DNA from: Candidatus Kaiserbacteria bacterium RIFCSPHIGHO2_01_FULL_53_31
Lineage (GTDB): Bacteria > Patescibacteriota > Minisyncoccia > Phycocordibacterales > Phycocordibacteraceae
DNA: 38,570 nt
Direction of reading: 5' to 3'
Assembly: GCA_001781095.1 (NCBI GenBank)
Contig: MFKU01000010.1
Span: 78,254-116,823 of the forward strand
Shown: one piece after another, positions 1-9,264 of the stretch
Layout of the letters: the number at the start of each line of letters is the position of its first letter
Position numbering within the stretch: position 1 is the first letter of the stretch
Notes under the pieces: model-generated
Database searches by the model: none
Seen by the model: the letters and a program-made list of their open reading frames with translations, nothing else
What the model was told of the DNA's origin: nothing
Made by a program: the position numbers and the translations under genes

Positions 1-109
1 GAAACTCTATCGCCACATCGAATCCCTCCGGTACCGCCACCACCCCCACCGCCACCGGCCCCGCTAAGGGCCCCCGCCCCGCCTCGTCCACTCCTAGTAT
101 GAATCTCAT
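1..109 (-). CDS. rnhB: Ribonuclease HII, N-terminal fragment (continues beyond left edge)
   Basis: Minus-strand translation from ATG at 109: MRFILGVDEAGRGPLAGPVAVGVVAVPEGFDVAIEF; GVDEAGRGPLAGPV is the RNase HII N-terminal motif. Not in the ORF track because it is partial. Confidence 0.9.
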   Translation of the reverse strand, partial: MRFILGVDEAGRGPLAGPVAVGVVAVPEGFDVAIEF

Positions 110-115
110 ACAGGA

Positions 116-135
116 AGTATACCCTCGGGTATACT
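116..135. promoter_or_regulatory. Palindromic divergent promoter between rnhB and dnaE
   Basis: AGTATACCC-TC-GGGTATACT: 9-bp perfect inverted repeat giving a TATACT -10-like hexamer on each strand, 6-7 nt from each start codon. Confidence 0.6.
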
Positions 136-142
136 GTTCCAT

Positions 143-3100
143 ATGGCAAGCCGCTTTATCCACCTCCACACACACAGCCACTATAGCTTTCTCCAGGCGT
201 TGCCGAAAGTGGAAGAGCTGGTTGAGAAGGCGAAGAAGGAGGGCATGGACGCGCTCGCGCTCACCGACACGGGCAATATGCACGGTGCAATCGAGTTCTA
301 CAAAGCGGCGAAGAAGGAGGGTGTGAAGCCGATTCTCGGCGTTGATGCCTACCTTGCACCACGCTCGCGACACGACAAGGATCGTAATCTCGACGCGAAG
401 CGATCCCGCATCGTCCTTCTCGCGGAGAATAATGAGGGCTATAAGAATCTGCTTTATCTCGTGACCAAGTCGTGGACCGAAGGATTCTTCGACCGCCCAC
501 GCATTGATAAAGAATTGCTCCGCGAGCGCCGCGGCGGCCTTATCGCCATTCTTCCATCGTTCGCGGGAGACATCGCACAACTGCTGCGGGCGGGTGATGA
601 GGATGGTGCCGCCGCGGCGCTCGCAGAATTCAAAAACATCTTGGGCCCTGACAATCTTTTTCTCGAAATAACCCATCACCCGCGCGTCGTCGGCCACGGG
701 GCGCTGGTGCAGAAGATCATTGCCCTCTCAGAAACGAGCTGCACTCCGCTTGTTGGCCAGCATGACGTCTACTACCTCGAGCAGGGCGACCGCGAAGCGA
801 CCGAGATCATGCGTCGCATACAACAAGGCGGGCACGGAAGAAATGAGGACGAGGATTTCTCGTTCATAAATGAGAAGCGTGCGCTTGCACTCTTTAAGGA
901 TATTCCCGAAGCCGTCGATAACACGCGGAAGATCGCCGACCGATGCAACCTTTCCTTCGATCTCGGCAAATGGACATTCCCTGCCGTTCCGGTCTCCGCC
1001 GGATTTAAAACGCATGATGAAGAATTGCGCGCGAAATCCTACGCCGGCATAGCGACCAAGAATCTGGAGGAAACAAAAGAGGTTACCGACCGCATCGAAT
1101 ATGAATTGAACATCATCATCAACAAAGGCTTCGCCGTGTACTACCTCATCGTCGCTGACCTCCTGCGCTTCGCGAAGAGCACCGGTATTCTCACCACCAC
1201 GCGCGGCTCGGCCGCCGGCTCGCTCGTCGCCTACCTCGTCGGCATCACCAACGTCAATCCCCTGTTCTATAAGCTTCCCTTCGAGCGGTTCTTGAATCCT
1301 GAACGTCCGAAGGCGCCTGATATCGATATGGACATGGCCGATAACCGCCGTGACGATATGATCGCCTATGCGAAGCGAAAGTACGGTGAGGATCACGTCG
1401 CGCAGATCGGCACCTTTGGCACTATGATGGCGCGCGCGGCCGTACGCGATGTCACGCGCGCACTCGGTCACTCGTATAGCACTGGCGATCGCATCGCGAA
1501 GCTTATCCCGATCGGTTCTCAAGGATTTCCGATGACCATCGATCGCGCACTCGAGCTCGAGCCGGATCTGAAGACGCTCTATGACGAAGACGACGAATCG
1601 CGCGAGATCCTCGACCTGGCGAAGCGTATCGAGGGCTGCGTGCGGCACGTTGGCGTTCACGCCGCCGGCGTCGTGGTCGCGCCGACGCCGCTCGTCGAGT
1701 GGACCCCTATCCAGCCCGATCCGAAGGGTACCGGCAAACTCATCACGCAGTACGATATGTACTCGATCACCGACGAATACGGCGGCGTGGGACTTCTCAA
1801 ATTCGACTTTCTCGGCATCAAGAATCTCGCGATTCTCGCGCACGTGGTCGCGCTCGTGAAGGAGACGAGAAATATCATCGTCGATATCGAGAATGTCCCT
1901 ATTGATGACGAGAAGACGTACCGGATGCTCGCGCGTGGCGAAACGGAGGGAACATTCCAATTAAACGGTTCAGGTATGACACGCTGGCTCAAAGAGCTGC
2001 GGCCGACAACCATCCATGACATCAACGCTATGGTTGCGCTCTACCGACCGGGACCGATGGAAACAATTCCGCAGTACATCGAACGCAAACATAATCCGAA
2101 ACTCATCCGATTCGTCGATCCGCGCATGAAGGATTATCTCGATTTCTCTTATGGCCTCCTTGTCTACCAAGACGACGTGCTCCTCACTGCAATCAAACTC
2201 GGCGGCTACTCCTGGCTCGAGGCCGACGCATTGCGCAAGGCAATGGGCAAAAAAATCCCTAAAGTCATGCAGGCCGAAAAGGAAAAGCTGCTGAAAGGGT
2301 TTATTGAATATGGGAAGCTTTCGCCACAAAATGCACAAACGCTGTGGCTACTTATCGAACCATTCGCTGCATACGGATTCAACAAAGCGCATGCGGCGAG
2401 CTATGGCAAGGTCGCCTACCAAACCGCGTACATGAAAGCAAATTACCCAGTCGAATATTGTGCGGCTCTTCTCACCGCAGACTCGGGCGATACTGAGCAG
2501 ATTGCGGTCTTCGTCGCAGAGGCGAAGCGCATGGGTATTCCGATCCTCCCGCCAGACGTGAACGAGAGCGGAACGGCCTTTACGATCATCTCAAATGGAA
2601 CCGCAATTCGATTCGGTTTGTCATCCATCAAGAACTTCGGCGACGGTATCTCGGCCGCGATTATCGACGAACGGACGACTCATGGACCTTTTAAAACGTT
2701 GTCGGACTTCCTCTCTCGTATCGGGTCGAGAAATCTCAATCGAAAATCGCTCGAATCACTCATTAAATGCGGAGCACTCGATTCGCTCAGTCCCGATGGT
2801 ATGCGCGGTACCCTGCTCGAGAATATTGATACTCTACTCACGTTCCATCGCGAAATGACGGCGCTCGTGCCGCAAGACTCTCTCTTCGGCGCACTCGTGG
2901 GGCCGCAGGAGCTCGCCCTCCCGGCCGGGAAAGCCATCTCACTGCTCGATAAGTTATCGTGGGAAAAGGAACTCCTCGGCATCTATGTGAGCGGCCATCC
3001 GCTCGATGCTCACACAGCGCTTGCCGCGAAAGCGAAAATCTCCCTCGCAAAAATTAAGGAGGAGCCGCATCAAGGCACGCTAGTCTTCCTCCCTGTTCTC

Positions 3101-3319
3101 GTCACTGTGATACGGAGCATTCTCACCAAGACCGGCGAGAAGATGGCATTTGTCACGCTCGAAGACAAAACGGACTCGATGGAAGCAGTCGTCTTCCCGA
3201 AATTATTCAAGGAACATTCGCTTGCGATCGCGCCCGGTGCGTGCTTCCTCGTTAAGGGCAAGGTCTCCGTCAGGAACGGCGAGACTTCAATCGCGGTTGA
3301 GGATCTGAAGCTGCTCTGA
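143..3319 (+). CDS. dnaE: DNA polymerase III subunit alpha
   Basis: 1058-aa ORF; N-terminal PHP domain (FIHLHTHSHYSFLQALPKVEELV), PDIDMDMADNRRDDMI and TRGSAAGSLVAYLVGIT polymerase motifs, C-terminal OB-fold. Confidence 0.97.
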   Translation: MASRFIHLHTHSHYSFLQALPKVEELVEKAKKEGMDALALTDTGNMHGAIEFYKAAKKEGVKPILGVDAYLAPRSRHDKDRNLDAKRSRIVLLAENNEGYKNLLYLVTKSWTEGFFDRPRIDKELLRERRGGLIAILPSFAGDIAQLLRAGDEDGAAAALAEFKNILGPDNLFLEITHHPRVVGHGALVQKIIALSETSCTPLVGQHDVYYLEQGDREATEIMRRIQQGGHGRNEDEDFSFINEKRALALFKDIPEAVDNTRKIADRCNLSFDLGKWTFPAVPVSAGFKTHDEELRAKSYAGIATKNLEETKEVTDRIEYELNIIINKGFAVYYLIVADLLRFAKSTGILTTTRGSAAGSLVAYLVGITNVNPLFYKLPFERFLNPERPKAPDIDMDMADNRRDDMIAYAKRKYGEDHVAQIGTFGTMMARAAVRDVTRALGHSYSTGDRIAKLIPIGSQGFPMTIDRALELEPDLKTLYDEDDESREILDLAKRIEGCVRHVGVHAAGVVVAPTPLVEWTPIQPDPKGTGKLITQYDMYSITDEYGGVGLLKFDFLGIKNLAILAHVVALVKETRNIIVDIENVPIDDEKTYRMLARGETEGTFQLNGSGMTRWLKELRPTTIHDINAMVALYRPGPMETIPQYIERKHNPKLIRFVDPRMKDYLDFSYGLLVYQDDVLLTAIKLGGYSWLEADALRKAMGKKIPKVMQAEKEKLLKGFIEYGKLSPQNAQTLWLLIEPFAAYGFNKAHAASYGKVAYQTAYMKANYPVEYCAALLTADSGDTEQIAVFVAEAKRMGIPILPPDVNESGTAFTIISNGTAIRFGLSSIKNFGDGISAAIIDERTTHGPFKTLSDFLSRIGSRNLNRKSLESLIKCGALDSLSPDGMRGTLLENIDTLLTFHREMTALVPQDSLFGALVGPQELALPAGKAISLLDKLSWEKELLGIYVSGHPLDAHTALAAKAKISLAKIKEEPHQGTLVFLPVLVTVIRSILTKTGEKMAFVTLEDKTDSMEAVVFPKLFKEHSLAIAPGACFLVKGKVSVRNGETSIAVEDLKLL

Positions 3320-3332
3320 TCCCAGAAGTTAT

Positions 3333-6300
3333 TTAAGCTCCGAGCGTAGAGAGTGCGCGGGTAAGGGCGAGTTTGGCGCCCGTGACATCGGTCGAATAGC
3401 TCGAATCAATAGCAGTCGTGAGCGACATGACGAGTTTCTCGAGAGTCGGCGTTGCGAGACGTGCTGTCAGGCGAGCAATGTCGGGATCACAGGACGTACC
3501 TTCGACACGCGCGCGATAGACGTCGTCGAGAAGACAGGCCGTGGCGGAAAGAAGGCTTTCTGCGGTGCCGCCGCCGCGCATATGTTGTCGTAGTCCTGCG
3601 AAGACTGCGGTGCGATCGCCCTCGACAAGCGCCATAGTGAAACCGCGAATGTCAGCGGGAGTCGTACTCGTTTCATCCGTTTTTTTCGGCTCAGACTCAA
3701 GCGGCATTTCTGATTCTGCCGAATCAGAAATGGGCTCTACCATCTCGAATATCGGTTCGACAGTATCGCGAATAGGTTCGGTCATCGGCTGCAGACTTGC
3801 TTGCGGCGCGCGAGTAAGACCTTTCACAATGTCCTCAACTGAGAGTGCATCATTGTGGGCAAACGATCTAAAGCCGTCAAAAGATGAGTATCCGCGCGGT
3901 GCCTCTCGCGGCGATTCAGTTCTCCGCTCGCCGTGCGTTGCGACGGGCATTGCCTGAACGCTCTGCTTCATCGGTTTGGCCGGTGCCGTATACCCGTCCC
4001 GAAACTGGCGCTCGCGCTCATTGAGTGCGAACGACACACGGTCGCCAAACCCGCGCGCATAGCGACCAGCGAATGGAACTGCGCCGAAGAGCACAAGATA
4101 TGCGAGCGCGAGTGACCATGCGATGAGTGCGACCCAGTAGACGATAGTCTCGGCAGGTCCGAGGTCGAGACCGGTGTAAGGAATTTGTGAGAGATACAGA
4201 TTCGCGAGTGGTCCCGGCGATACGCGCGGAATCGCGCTCAGCAAAACTCTTGGATTGCGGCTTCCGCCGCCTCCGCCGCCTCCGCCCCCACTGCTGTTAA
4301 CGCTCACGCTTGCCGTACACGTAATAGTCTGACCTGACGTTCCCGTAGCCGTACCGGTAAAGGTCGTCCCGTCGGTAATTGCCCGAGTCGTTGTCGCACC
4401 GCCCGCGACTGGCGTGAGAGAACCTATCCCCTGATCAATTCTGAATGCAGAAGCATTCGTAGTTGCCCAGGTAAGCGTGGAATGCTCACCCGAGTCGAGT
4501 GACGCTGGTTCCGCGGTGAGCGTACAGACAGGAGCATTCGTCACCGGTGGTGTCTCGGTGACCGTGACGGTCGCTTCGCAATGCGCGGTGCCGCCACTGC
4601 CAGTCACGGTACCAGTGTACTTCGTCGTCGCGGTTGGTGTCACAGTTCTTGAGCCGGCATTCACGGGAGTCACAGAACCGATGTTCTCTCTGACGATCTT
4701 AACCAATGTGAGAATATCGGCGATGTTAGTACTGCCGTCGTTGTTAATGTCGCAGGTTTTGCTCGCGGGGCAGGAGACATTACCCAGGCCTACCTGCGTA
4801 AGAAGATTTATGTCGGCAACATCAACAACACCTTCACCGGTGTAGTCGTAGGCACTAGTGTACACACCAATCGAGAAGGATGTGGCATGAGTGGTAGTCC
4901 ACGAGAGTTCCGAGGAACCGCCATTTTGAATAGAGGGCGGATTCGCAACAAGCGTACAGACAGGAGCATTCGTCACCGGTGGTGTCTCGGTGACCGTGAC
5001 GGTCGCTTCGCAATGCGCGGTGCCGCCACTGCCAGTCACGGTACCAGTGTACTTCGTCGTCGCGGTTGGTGTCACAGTTCTTGAGCCGGCATTCACGGGA
5101 GTCACAGAACCGATGTTCTCTCTGACGATCTTAACCAATGTGAGAATATCGGCGATGTTAGTACTGCCGTCGTTGTTAATGTCGCAGGTTTTGCTCGCGG
5201 GGCAGGAGACATTACCCAGGCCTACCTGCGTAAGAAGATTTATGTCGGCAACATCAACAACACCTTCACCGGTGTAGTCGTAGGCACTAGTGTACACACC
5301 AATCGAGAAGGATGTGGCATGAGTGGTAGTCCACGAGAGTTCCGAGGAACCGCCATTTTGAATAGAGGGCGGATTCGCAACAAGCGTACAGACAGGAGCA
5401 TTCGTCACCGGTGGTGTCTCGGTGACCGTGACGGTCGCTTCGCAATGCGCGGTGCCGCCACTGCCAGTCACGGTACCAGTGTACTTCGTCGTCGCGGTTG
5501 GAGATACCGAGATTGCTCCGCTGACGATCGGCGTCACGGAACCAATATTTTGATCAATCGAGAATGAGGACGCATTGGTAGTGTTCCACGACAGCGTTGA
5601 AGAATTACCACTTTGTATACCGGGAGGATTCGCCACAAGCGTACAGACAGGCGCATTCGTAACCGGAGGTGTCTCGGTGACCGTGACGGTCGCGGTGCAG
5701 GTTACCGAACCGCCGGAACCGGTCGCGGTGCCTGTATATATCGTTGTGTTTATCGGAGATACCGATCTCGTCCCCGCATCCACAGGCGTCACAAAACCGA
5801 TGTCGTGGTCGATTGAGAACGATGTCGCATCCTTGGTGCTCCAAGAGAGCGTCGAGGAACCGCCGCTCTGAATAGACGTCGGACTTGCAGTAAGTGCACA
5901 GGTCGGCGCTATTGGCGCAGGCGGAGGCGGTTCAACGGTAACATTGGTATGGCACGTCGACTCGCCGCCGGGACCGGAGACCGTCATTGTGTATTCGGTC
6001 GAACGCACGAGCGAGATACTCTGTGAGCCGAAGTCTGTGGCAGATACCCAACCAGAAGTGACCGCCGTTGAATTACCTTCAGAGTCACTGCTCTGGATAA
6101 TCATATCTGAAGCTGCAGTCGTTTCCCACGAAAGTGTAGTCGGTCCACCGCCATTCGGCAGCGTCGATGGGTCAGCACTAAGGATGCAGGATGGAGGCGG
6201 AGGCACGCAACACGGTGGGCCAACAACCTGCGCATAGACTTGCGCCGGCGTCGTGAGGCTAGTCGCGAATGCGATTGATATGCCAATCGTCACCGTCGCG

Positions 6301-6371
6301 AGCACAGCAAAGAAACCCGTCCGTATCGGTCGTTTGTCGAGATATGCGACTATTTTTGTAATATTGGTCAT
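3333..6371 (-). CDS. Large surface protein: signal/TM N-terminus, Ig-like repeats, two dockerin-like modules, poly-Gly linker, internal IPYTG + TM, cytoplasmic-like C-terminus
   Basis: Start taken as MTNITKIVAYLDKRPIRTGFFAVLATVTIGIS (ATG at 6371), not the longer track start at 6620. Repeats CxLxAxPxxIxxGxSSxLSW; dockerin-like DINNDGSTNIADILTLVKIV; GGGGGGGGG; QIPYTG followed by a hydrophobic segment. Confidence 0.85.
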   Translation of the reverse strand: MTNITKIVAYLDKRPIRTGFFAVLATVTIGISIAFATSLTTPAQVYAQVVGPPCCVPPPPSCILSADPSTLPNGGGPTTLSWETTAASDMIIQSSDSEGNSTAVTSGWVSATDFGSQSISLVRSTEYTMTVSGPGGESTCHTNVTVEPPPPAPIAPTCALTASPTSIQSGGSSTLSWSTKDATSFSIDHDIGFVTPVDAGTRSVSPINTTIYTGTATGSGGSVTCTATVTVTETPPVTNAPVCTLVANPPGIQSGNSSTLSWNTTNASSFSIDQNIGSVTPIVSGAISVSPTATTKYTGTVTGSGGTAHCEATVTVTETPPVTNAPVCTLVANPPSIQNGGSSELSWTTTHATSFSIGVYTSAYDYTGEGVVDVADINLLTQVGLGNVSCPASKTCDINNDGSTNIADILTLVKIVRENIGSVTPVNAGSRTVTPTATTKYTGTVTGSGGTAHCEATVTVTETPPVTNAPVCTLVANPPSIQNGGSSELSWTTTHATSFSIGVYTSAYDYTGEGVVDVADINLLTQVGLGNVSCPASKTCDINNDGSTNIADILTLVKIVRENIGSVTPVNAGSRTVTPTATTKYTGTVTGSGGTAHCEATVTVTETPPVTNAPVCTLTAEPASLDSGEHSTLTWATTNASAFRIDQGIGSLTPVAGGATTTRAITDGTTFTGTATGTSGQTITCTASVSVNSSGGGGGGGGGSRNPRVLLSAIPRVSPGPLANLYLSQIPYTGLDLGPAETIVYWVALIAWSLALAYLVLFGAVPFAGRYARGFGDRVSFALNERERQFRDGYTAPAKPMKQSVQAMPVATHGERRTESPREAPRGYSSFDGFRSFAHNDALSVEDIVKGLTRAPQASLQPMTEPIRDTVEPIFEMVEPISDSAESEMPLESEPKKTDETSTTPADIRGFTMALVEGDRTAVFAGLRQHMRGGGTAESLLSATACLLDDVYRARVEGTSCDPDIARLTARLATPTLEKLVMSLTTAIDSSYSTDVTGAKLALTRALSTLGA
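4519..5501. repeat. Perfect 432-bp tandem repeat, about 2.3 copies, inside the surface protein gene
   Basis: agcgtacagacaggagcattcgtcaccggtggtgtctcgg recurs at about 4519, 4951 and 5383 (period 432 = 144 codons); the third copy diverges after 5501. Confidence 0.95.
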
Positions 6372-6430
6372 AGTAAAATGATTACCCCTTGCTCCTCCAT
6401 TCATTGTCGGAGCGTACGAAAATGGTGGAT

Positions 6431-6457
6431 CGACGAGGGAGCCTTGCTCCCTCGTCG
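6431..6457 (-). terminator. Strong hairpin, probable terminator after the 375-aa ORF
   Basis: CGACGAGGGAGC-CTT-GCTCCCTCGTCG, 12-bp perfect stem, just downstream (minus strand) of the stop at 6470; only a short T run follows. Confidence 0.5.
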
Positions 6458-6469
6458 CCACCTGCACGT

Positions 6470-7597
6470 TCAATCGGTACAGCTGTCGGTGTCCCACACC
6501 CACATGGTGTCCGCAATGGGAACGCGATACCTTCCCTCCCAATCCTGAGGTCGAGTGTATACGCCGCAGGACTGTGCCCCTCGCTCGTCCTCTTCGCAAA
6601 TGTAGACGAGGCGAGTCCAAACGGCCGTCGAGAATCGGAGTGTTTGACGATTCTCGGTTACACCGTAGAGATACTTATGTGGGACGCGCACTTTACTGCC
6701 CAGCATTTCGAAGAGATCATTGGGAGGAACACAGTCATCGCATTCTCCCACCCATGCGGTCCACGGACCATCACCTTGCCGTTGCGCATTGCAGTTGCTC
6801 GGCGGCAACGGACCTAAAGAACTTGCGACACCCCACCGCACAAACCCACGCACTGGGGCATTGAATGGAAGTTCCACGCACTGTTCGCCGGATGCGAGTC
6901 CCCACGCGAGGTTGTAGCAGACGTACGGAATGTAAAACGCAAATTTCTCTCCTCCGTACTCCACATACCACACCGCTGCTTTCGCCGTCTCCGCGACCGA
7001 TCCCTTTCGGTACGGTCGCCCATCGGGCGAAGTGTTGACCGGTAGTTCTGCCACAGCGACGTTATTCATCACGTGCGGCTTCGCGCCTCCGCTCATCATC
7101 TGCTCGAGCTTCATGTGCGGGGGGAGCCACACATCGACACCGCCCATGCAGTTCGCGCCGATCTTCTGCTTGAGCGCAGCCTTCACGGCTAGCGGCAGGT
7201 TGAAGCCATCGATAGTGGCTGGCGCTTTCGTGCACGCCTCCACAAACGAGGTGGCGTACGGTGCGGCGTTCCATTTCTTCCACTCCTTTGCAGGAGTAGC
7301 GGCCGTTGCCGGTCGCGGCTGCGGTGCGATAACCGCGGCTTGAACACCACCCGACCTCTTCGAGACTTTCTTCTGCGCCGTTGCCGTCACTGTTGTCGGC
7401 GTCGGCATAGCGATCACCGTCGGTGATGGAGACGGCGCGGATAGCGTCGGTTCCACCGTCGGCGTTGCAGTCGGCTTCAGCGCCGACAAGAATTGCTTTC
7501 CGGATTCGAAAAGTCCGACGGCTGCTACCGCGATGATTGACGCGGCGGCAACAGCTGCCAGGATCTTCCGACCTCTCGATCGAGTCCTAAACATCAT
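6470..7597 (-). CDS. Membrane-anchored/secreted protein of unknown function, Pro/Thr/Ser-rich stalk, Cys-rich C-terminus
   Basis: 375-aa ORF with N-terminal TM (KILAAVAAASIIAVAAVGLF) and PTATPTVEPTLSAPSPSPT linker. Confidence 0.8.
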   Translation of the reverse strand: MMFRTRSRGRKILAAVAAASIIAVAAVGLFESGKQFLSALKPTATPTVEPTLSAPSPSPTVIAMPTPTTVTATAQKKVSKRSGGVQAAVIAPQPRPATAATPAKEWKKWNAAPYATSFVEACTKAPATIDGFNLPLAVKAALKQKIGANCMGGVDVWLPPHMKLEQMMSGGAKPHVMNNVAVAELPVNTSPDGRPYRKGSVAETAKAAVWYVEYGGEKFAFYIPYVCYNLAWGLASGEQCVELPFNAPVRGFVRWGVASSLGPLPPSNCNAQRQGDGPWTAWVGECDDCVPPNDLFEMLGSKVRVPHKYLYGVTENRQTLRFSTAVWTRLVYICEEDERGAQSCGVYTRPQDWEGRYRVPIADTMWVWDTDSCTD

Positions 7598-7704
7598 CTA
7601 TCTCCTTTCGTCAGCCGCCGTGCGGCATGGGCATAGTGTGTGGTTTGTCTCGGATCAAAGATCAGTTATCCCACCCTCCTTGCGGAGAGTCACCCGAGCA
7701 GAGC

Positions 7705-8364
7705 TTACGCTCCGAACGAATGACTTTCAACAAAGTCAGCAGTTACCACGAAACGGTCTTCTTTCGCGCCAAAAGAATTGCAGGTCACAAGTGTAAGCAC
7801 GCGACCGGTGCCAGAAAGCGCAATCTCGCCATCATCTGCGCTCTTCTTCTCAACAGTCCGTACGGCATACGTATAGACTGCATCAGATGAATAGACCGTG
7901 ATAACATCGCCATGCGAAAGCTTCTGGATACCGTTGAATGTTTTATACGCCTGATTGTTCACCACCGGCAGATAGCTTGCATGACCGAAGAGCACTATGT
8001 TTCCGCTCTCACCGAGCTTCGCGGATGTCGGATATCGCACGGCACCCGAGAGAAGCAATGTATCGAGGGCGGCGATATCGGTCGTATCAGGATTGGATAT
8101 AGAGGCAACACGCGTGAGTGAAGGAATTTCTATTTTCACTGGCACTTCAGCGTTCATTGAAGAAACTGTCCCGACGGAGTTCACCGCGACCGGTGCGTTT
8201 GTGATGGAAGTAGAAGGAGCATTGGGCAAGAGGTCAAACACAGCGAGTACAAACACGCTCGCGATAAACACCACCGCAAAAAGCCCGAGGAAGCTCCATT
8301 TCCTCGCATACGCCAGCCGCGTGCCGCCGACCAGTCGGACGGTGAATTCGACAATCTTGTCCAT
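7705..8364 (-). CDS. Sortase family transpeptidase
   Basis: N-terminal TM; catalytic motifs NIVLFGHASY (His), VLTLVTCNSFG (Cys), KEDRFVVTADFV (Arg). Confidence 0.9.
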   Translation of the reverse strand: MDKIVEFTVRLVGGTRLAYARKWSFLGLFAVVFIASVFVLAVFDLLPNAPSTSITNAPVAVNSVGTVSSMNAEVPVKIEIPSLTRVASISNPDTTDIAALDTLLLSGAVRYPTSAKLGESGNIVLFGHASYLPVVNNQAYKTFNGIQKLSHGDVITVYSSDAVYTYAVRTVEKKSADDGEIALSGTGRVLTLVTCNSFGAKEDRFVVTADFVESHSFGA

Positions 8365-8418
8365 ATAGTCTTATTCATTAATACCGCATCACAGTGTTTC
8401 TGTCAAGTTTCTCGTTGC

Positions 8419-8447
8419 TTGACATGAAAACCTGTCCGTGGTATGTA
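8419..8447 (+). promoter_or_regulatory. Sigma-70-like promoter for the CARDB protein
   Basis: TTGACA (8419-8424), 17-nt spacer, TATGTA (8442-8447). The track start (GTG at 8438) overlaps the -10. Confidence 0.6.
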
Positions 8448-8458
8448 TTAATCGTCTT

Positions 8459-9238
8459 ATGGAAACAAAAAATATTCCCGAAAACAGCAGACCGTACCGC
8501 CAGTCGGCCATCAACACCCTTGCGGTAATTGGTTTCGTCGCGCTCGTGGTGTTAGGCGTGTGGGGTGCTATTTATTCCTCGCGTTACGTGCCAGCGGCCG
8601 TGAATAATATCGGTGCTGCGGCCGTCTATGTCGGTTCACTCTTTACTCCAACCCCAGCACCGGGCATCTCTGTGGTCCCGACAGCGTCATCGACGGTTAT
8701 CTCTTTCGGTAATGCTTCTTCAACGACGGGTTCGACAGGCTCACCGCAAGCAACGACGGCAACAACTACTTCCCCACCACCATCTCGATCAACTGCTCCT
8801 GGCACGAGGACGACGGTCACCTATCCCATTAACGGATCGGCGCCTGCAGCGCCCGTGCTCTATGGTCTTCCGGACCTCGCAGTGACCATCAGTGCGATCG
8901 GCTATCTGCAAAGCGAGTCGACTGATTCCTTTGTCGCGGATTCGAGCGTGCCTTCTGGCCGCCGACCTGCCATTAAATTCACCGTTAAGAATATCGGCAC
9001 CAACGTGAGCGGTGGATGGCGCTTCAATGCGTCGGTTCCAACTCGTCGATCGTTTACCTATAAGTCACCCCTTCAGCAAGTCCTCAATCCGGGCGACAGC
9101 ATCGACTACACACTCGGTTTCGACCAGGCGAGCAGCGGAGAAAAACAAGAACTTTCAATTACTCTAAATCCGGACCATACATTCACGGAATCAAATACTG
9201 CGAACAACAACATCTCTGTAAATCTTACGATCAATTAA
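8459..9238 (+). CDS. Membrane-anchored CARDB-like domain protein
   Basis: METKNIPENSRPYRQSAINTLAVIGFVALVVLGVWG TM, S/T-rich stalk, LPDLAVTISAIG...IKFTVKNIGTNVSGGWRF...FTESNTANNNISVNL. Confidence 0.8.
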   Translation: METKNIPENSRPYRQSAINTLAVIGFVALVVLGVWGAIYSSRYVPAAVNNIGAAAVYVGSLFTPTPAPGISVVPTASSTVISFGNASSTTGSTGSPQATTATTTSPPPSRSTAPGTRTTVTYPINGSAPAAPVLYGLPDLAVTISAIGYLQSESTDSFVADSSVPSGRRPAIKFTVKNIGTNVSGGWRFNASVPTRRSFTYKSPLQQVLNPGDSIDYTLGFDQASSGEKQELSITLNPDHTFTESNTANNNISVNLTIN

Positions 9239-9264
9239 TTAGGAGGGCGTACCGAGCAGGGGTT

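Noticed and set aside
99-326. 75-aa plus-strand ORF
   Set aside because: Overlaps rnhB start and dnaE in another frame; Arg/Ser-rich out-of-frame translation.
728-1960. 410-aa minus-strand ORF
   Set aside because: Antisense to the strongly supported dnaE; no recognisable domain; long antisense ORF expected from codon bias.
4519-5501. CRISPR-like periodicity
   Set aside because: The repeat unit is 432 bp, coding and contiguous, with no spacers; it is a protein-domain tandem duplication.
6372-6620. N-terminal extension of the surface protein ORF in the track
   Set aside because: It overlaps the 375-aa gene end and a strong hairpin at 6431-6457; a proper signal/TM N-terminus begins at the ATG at 6371.
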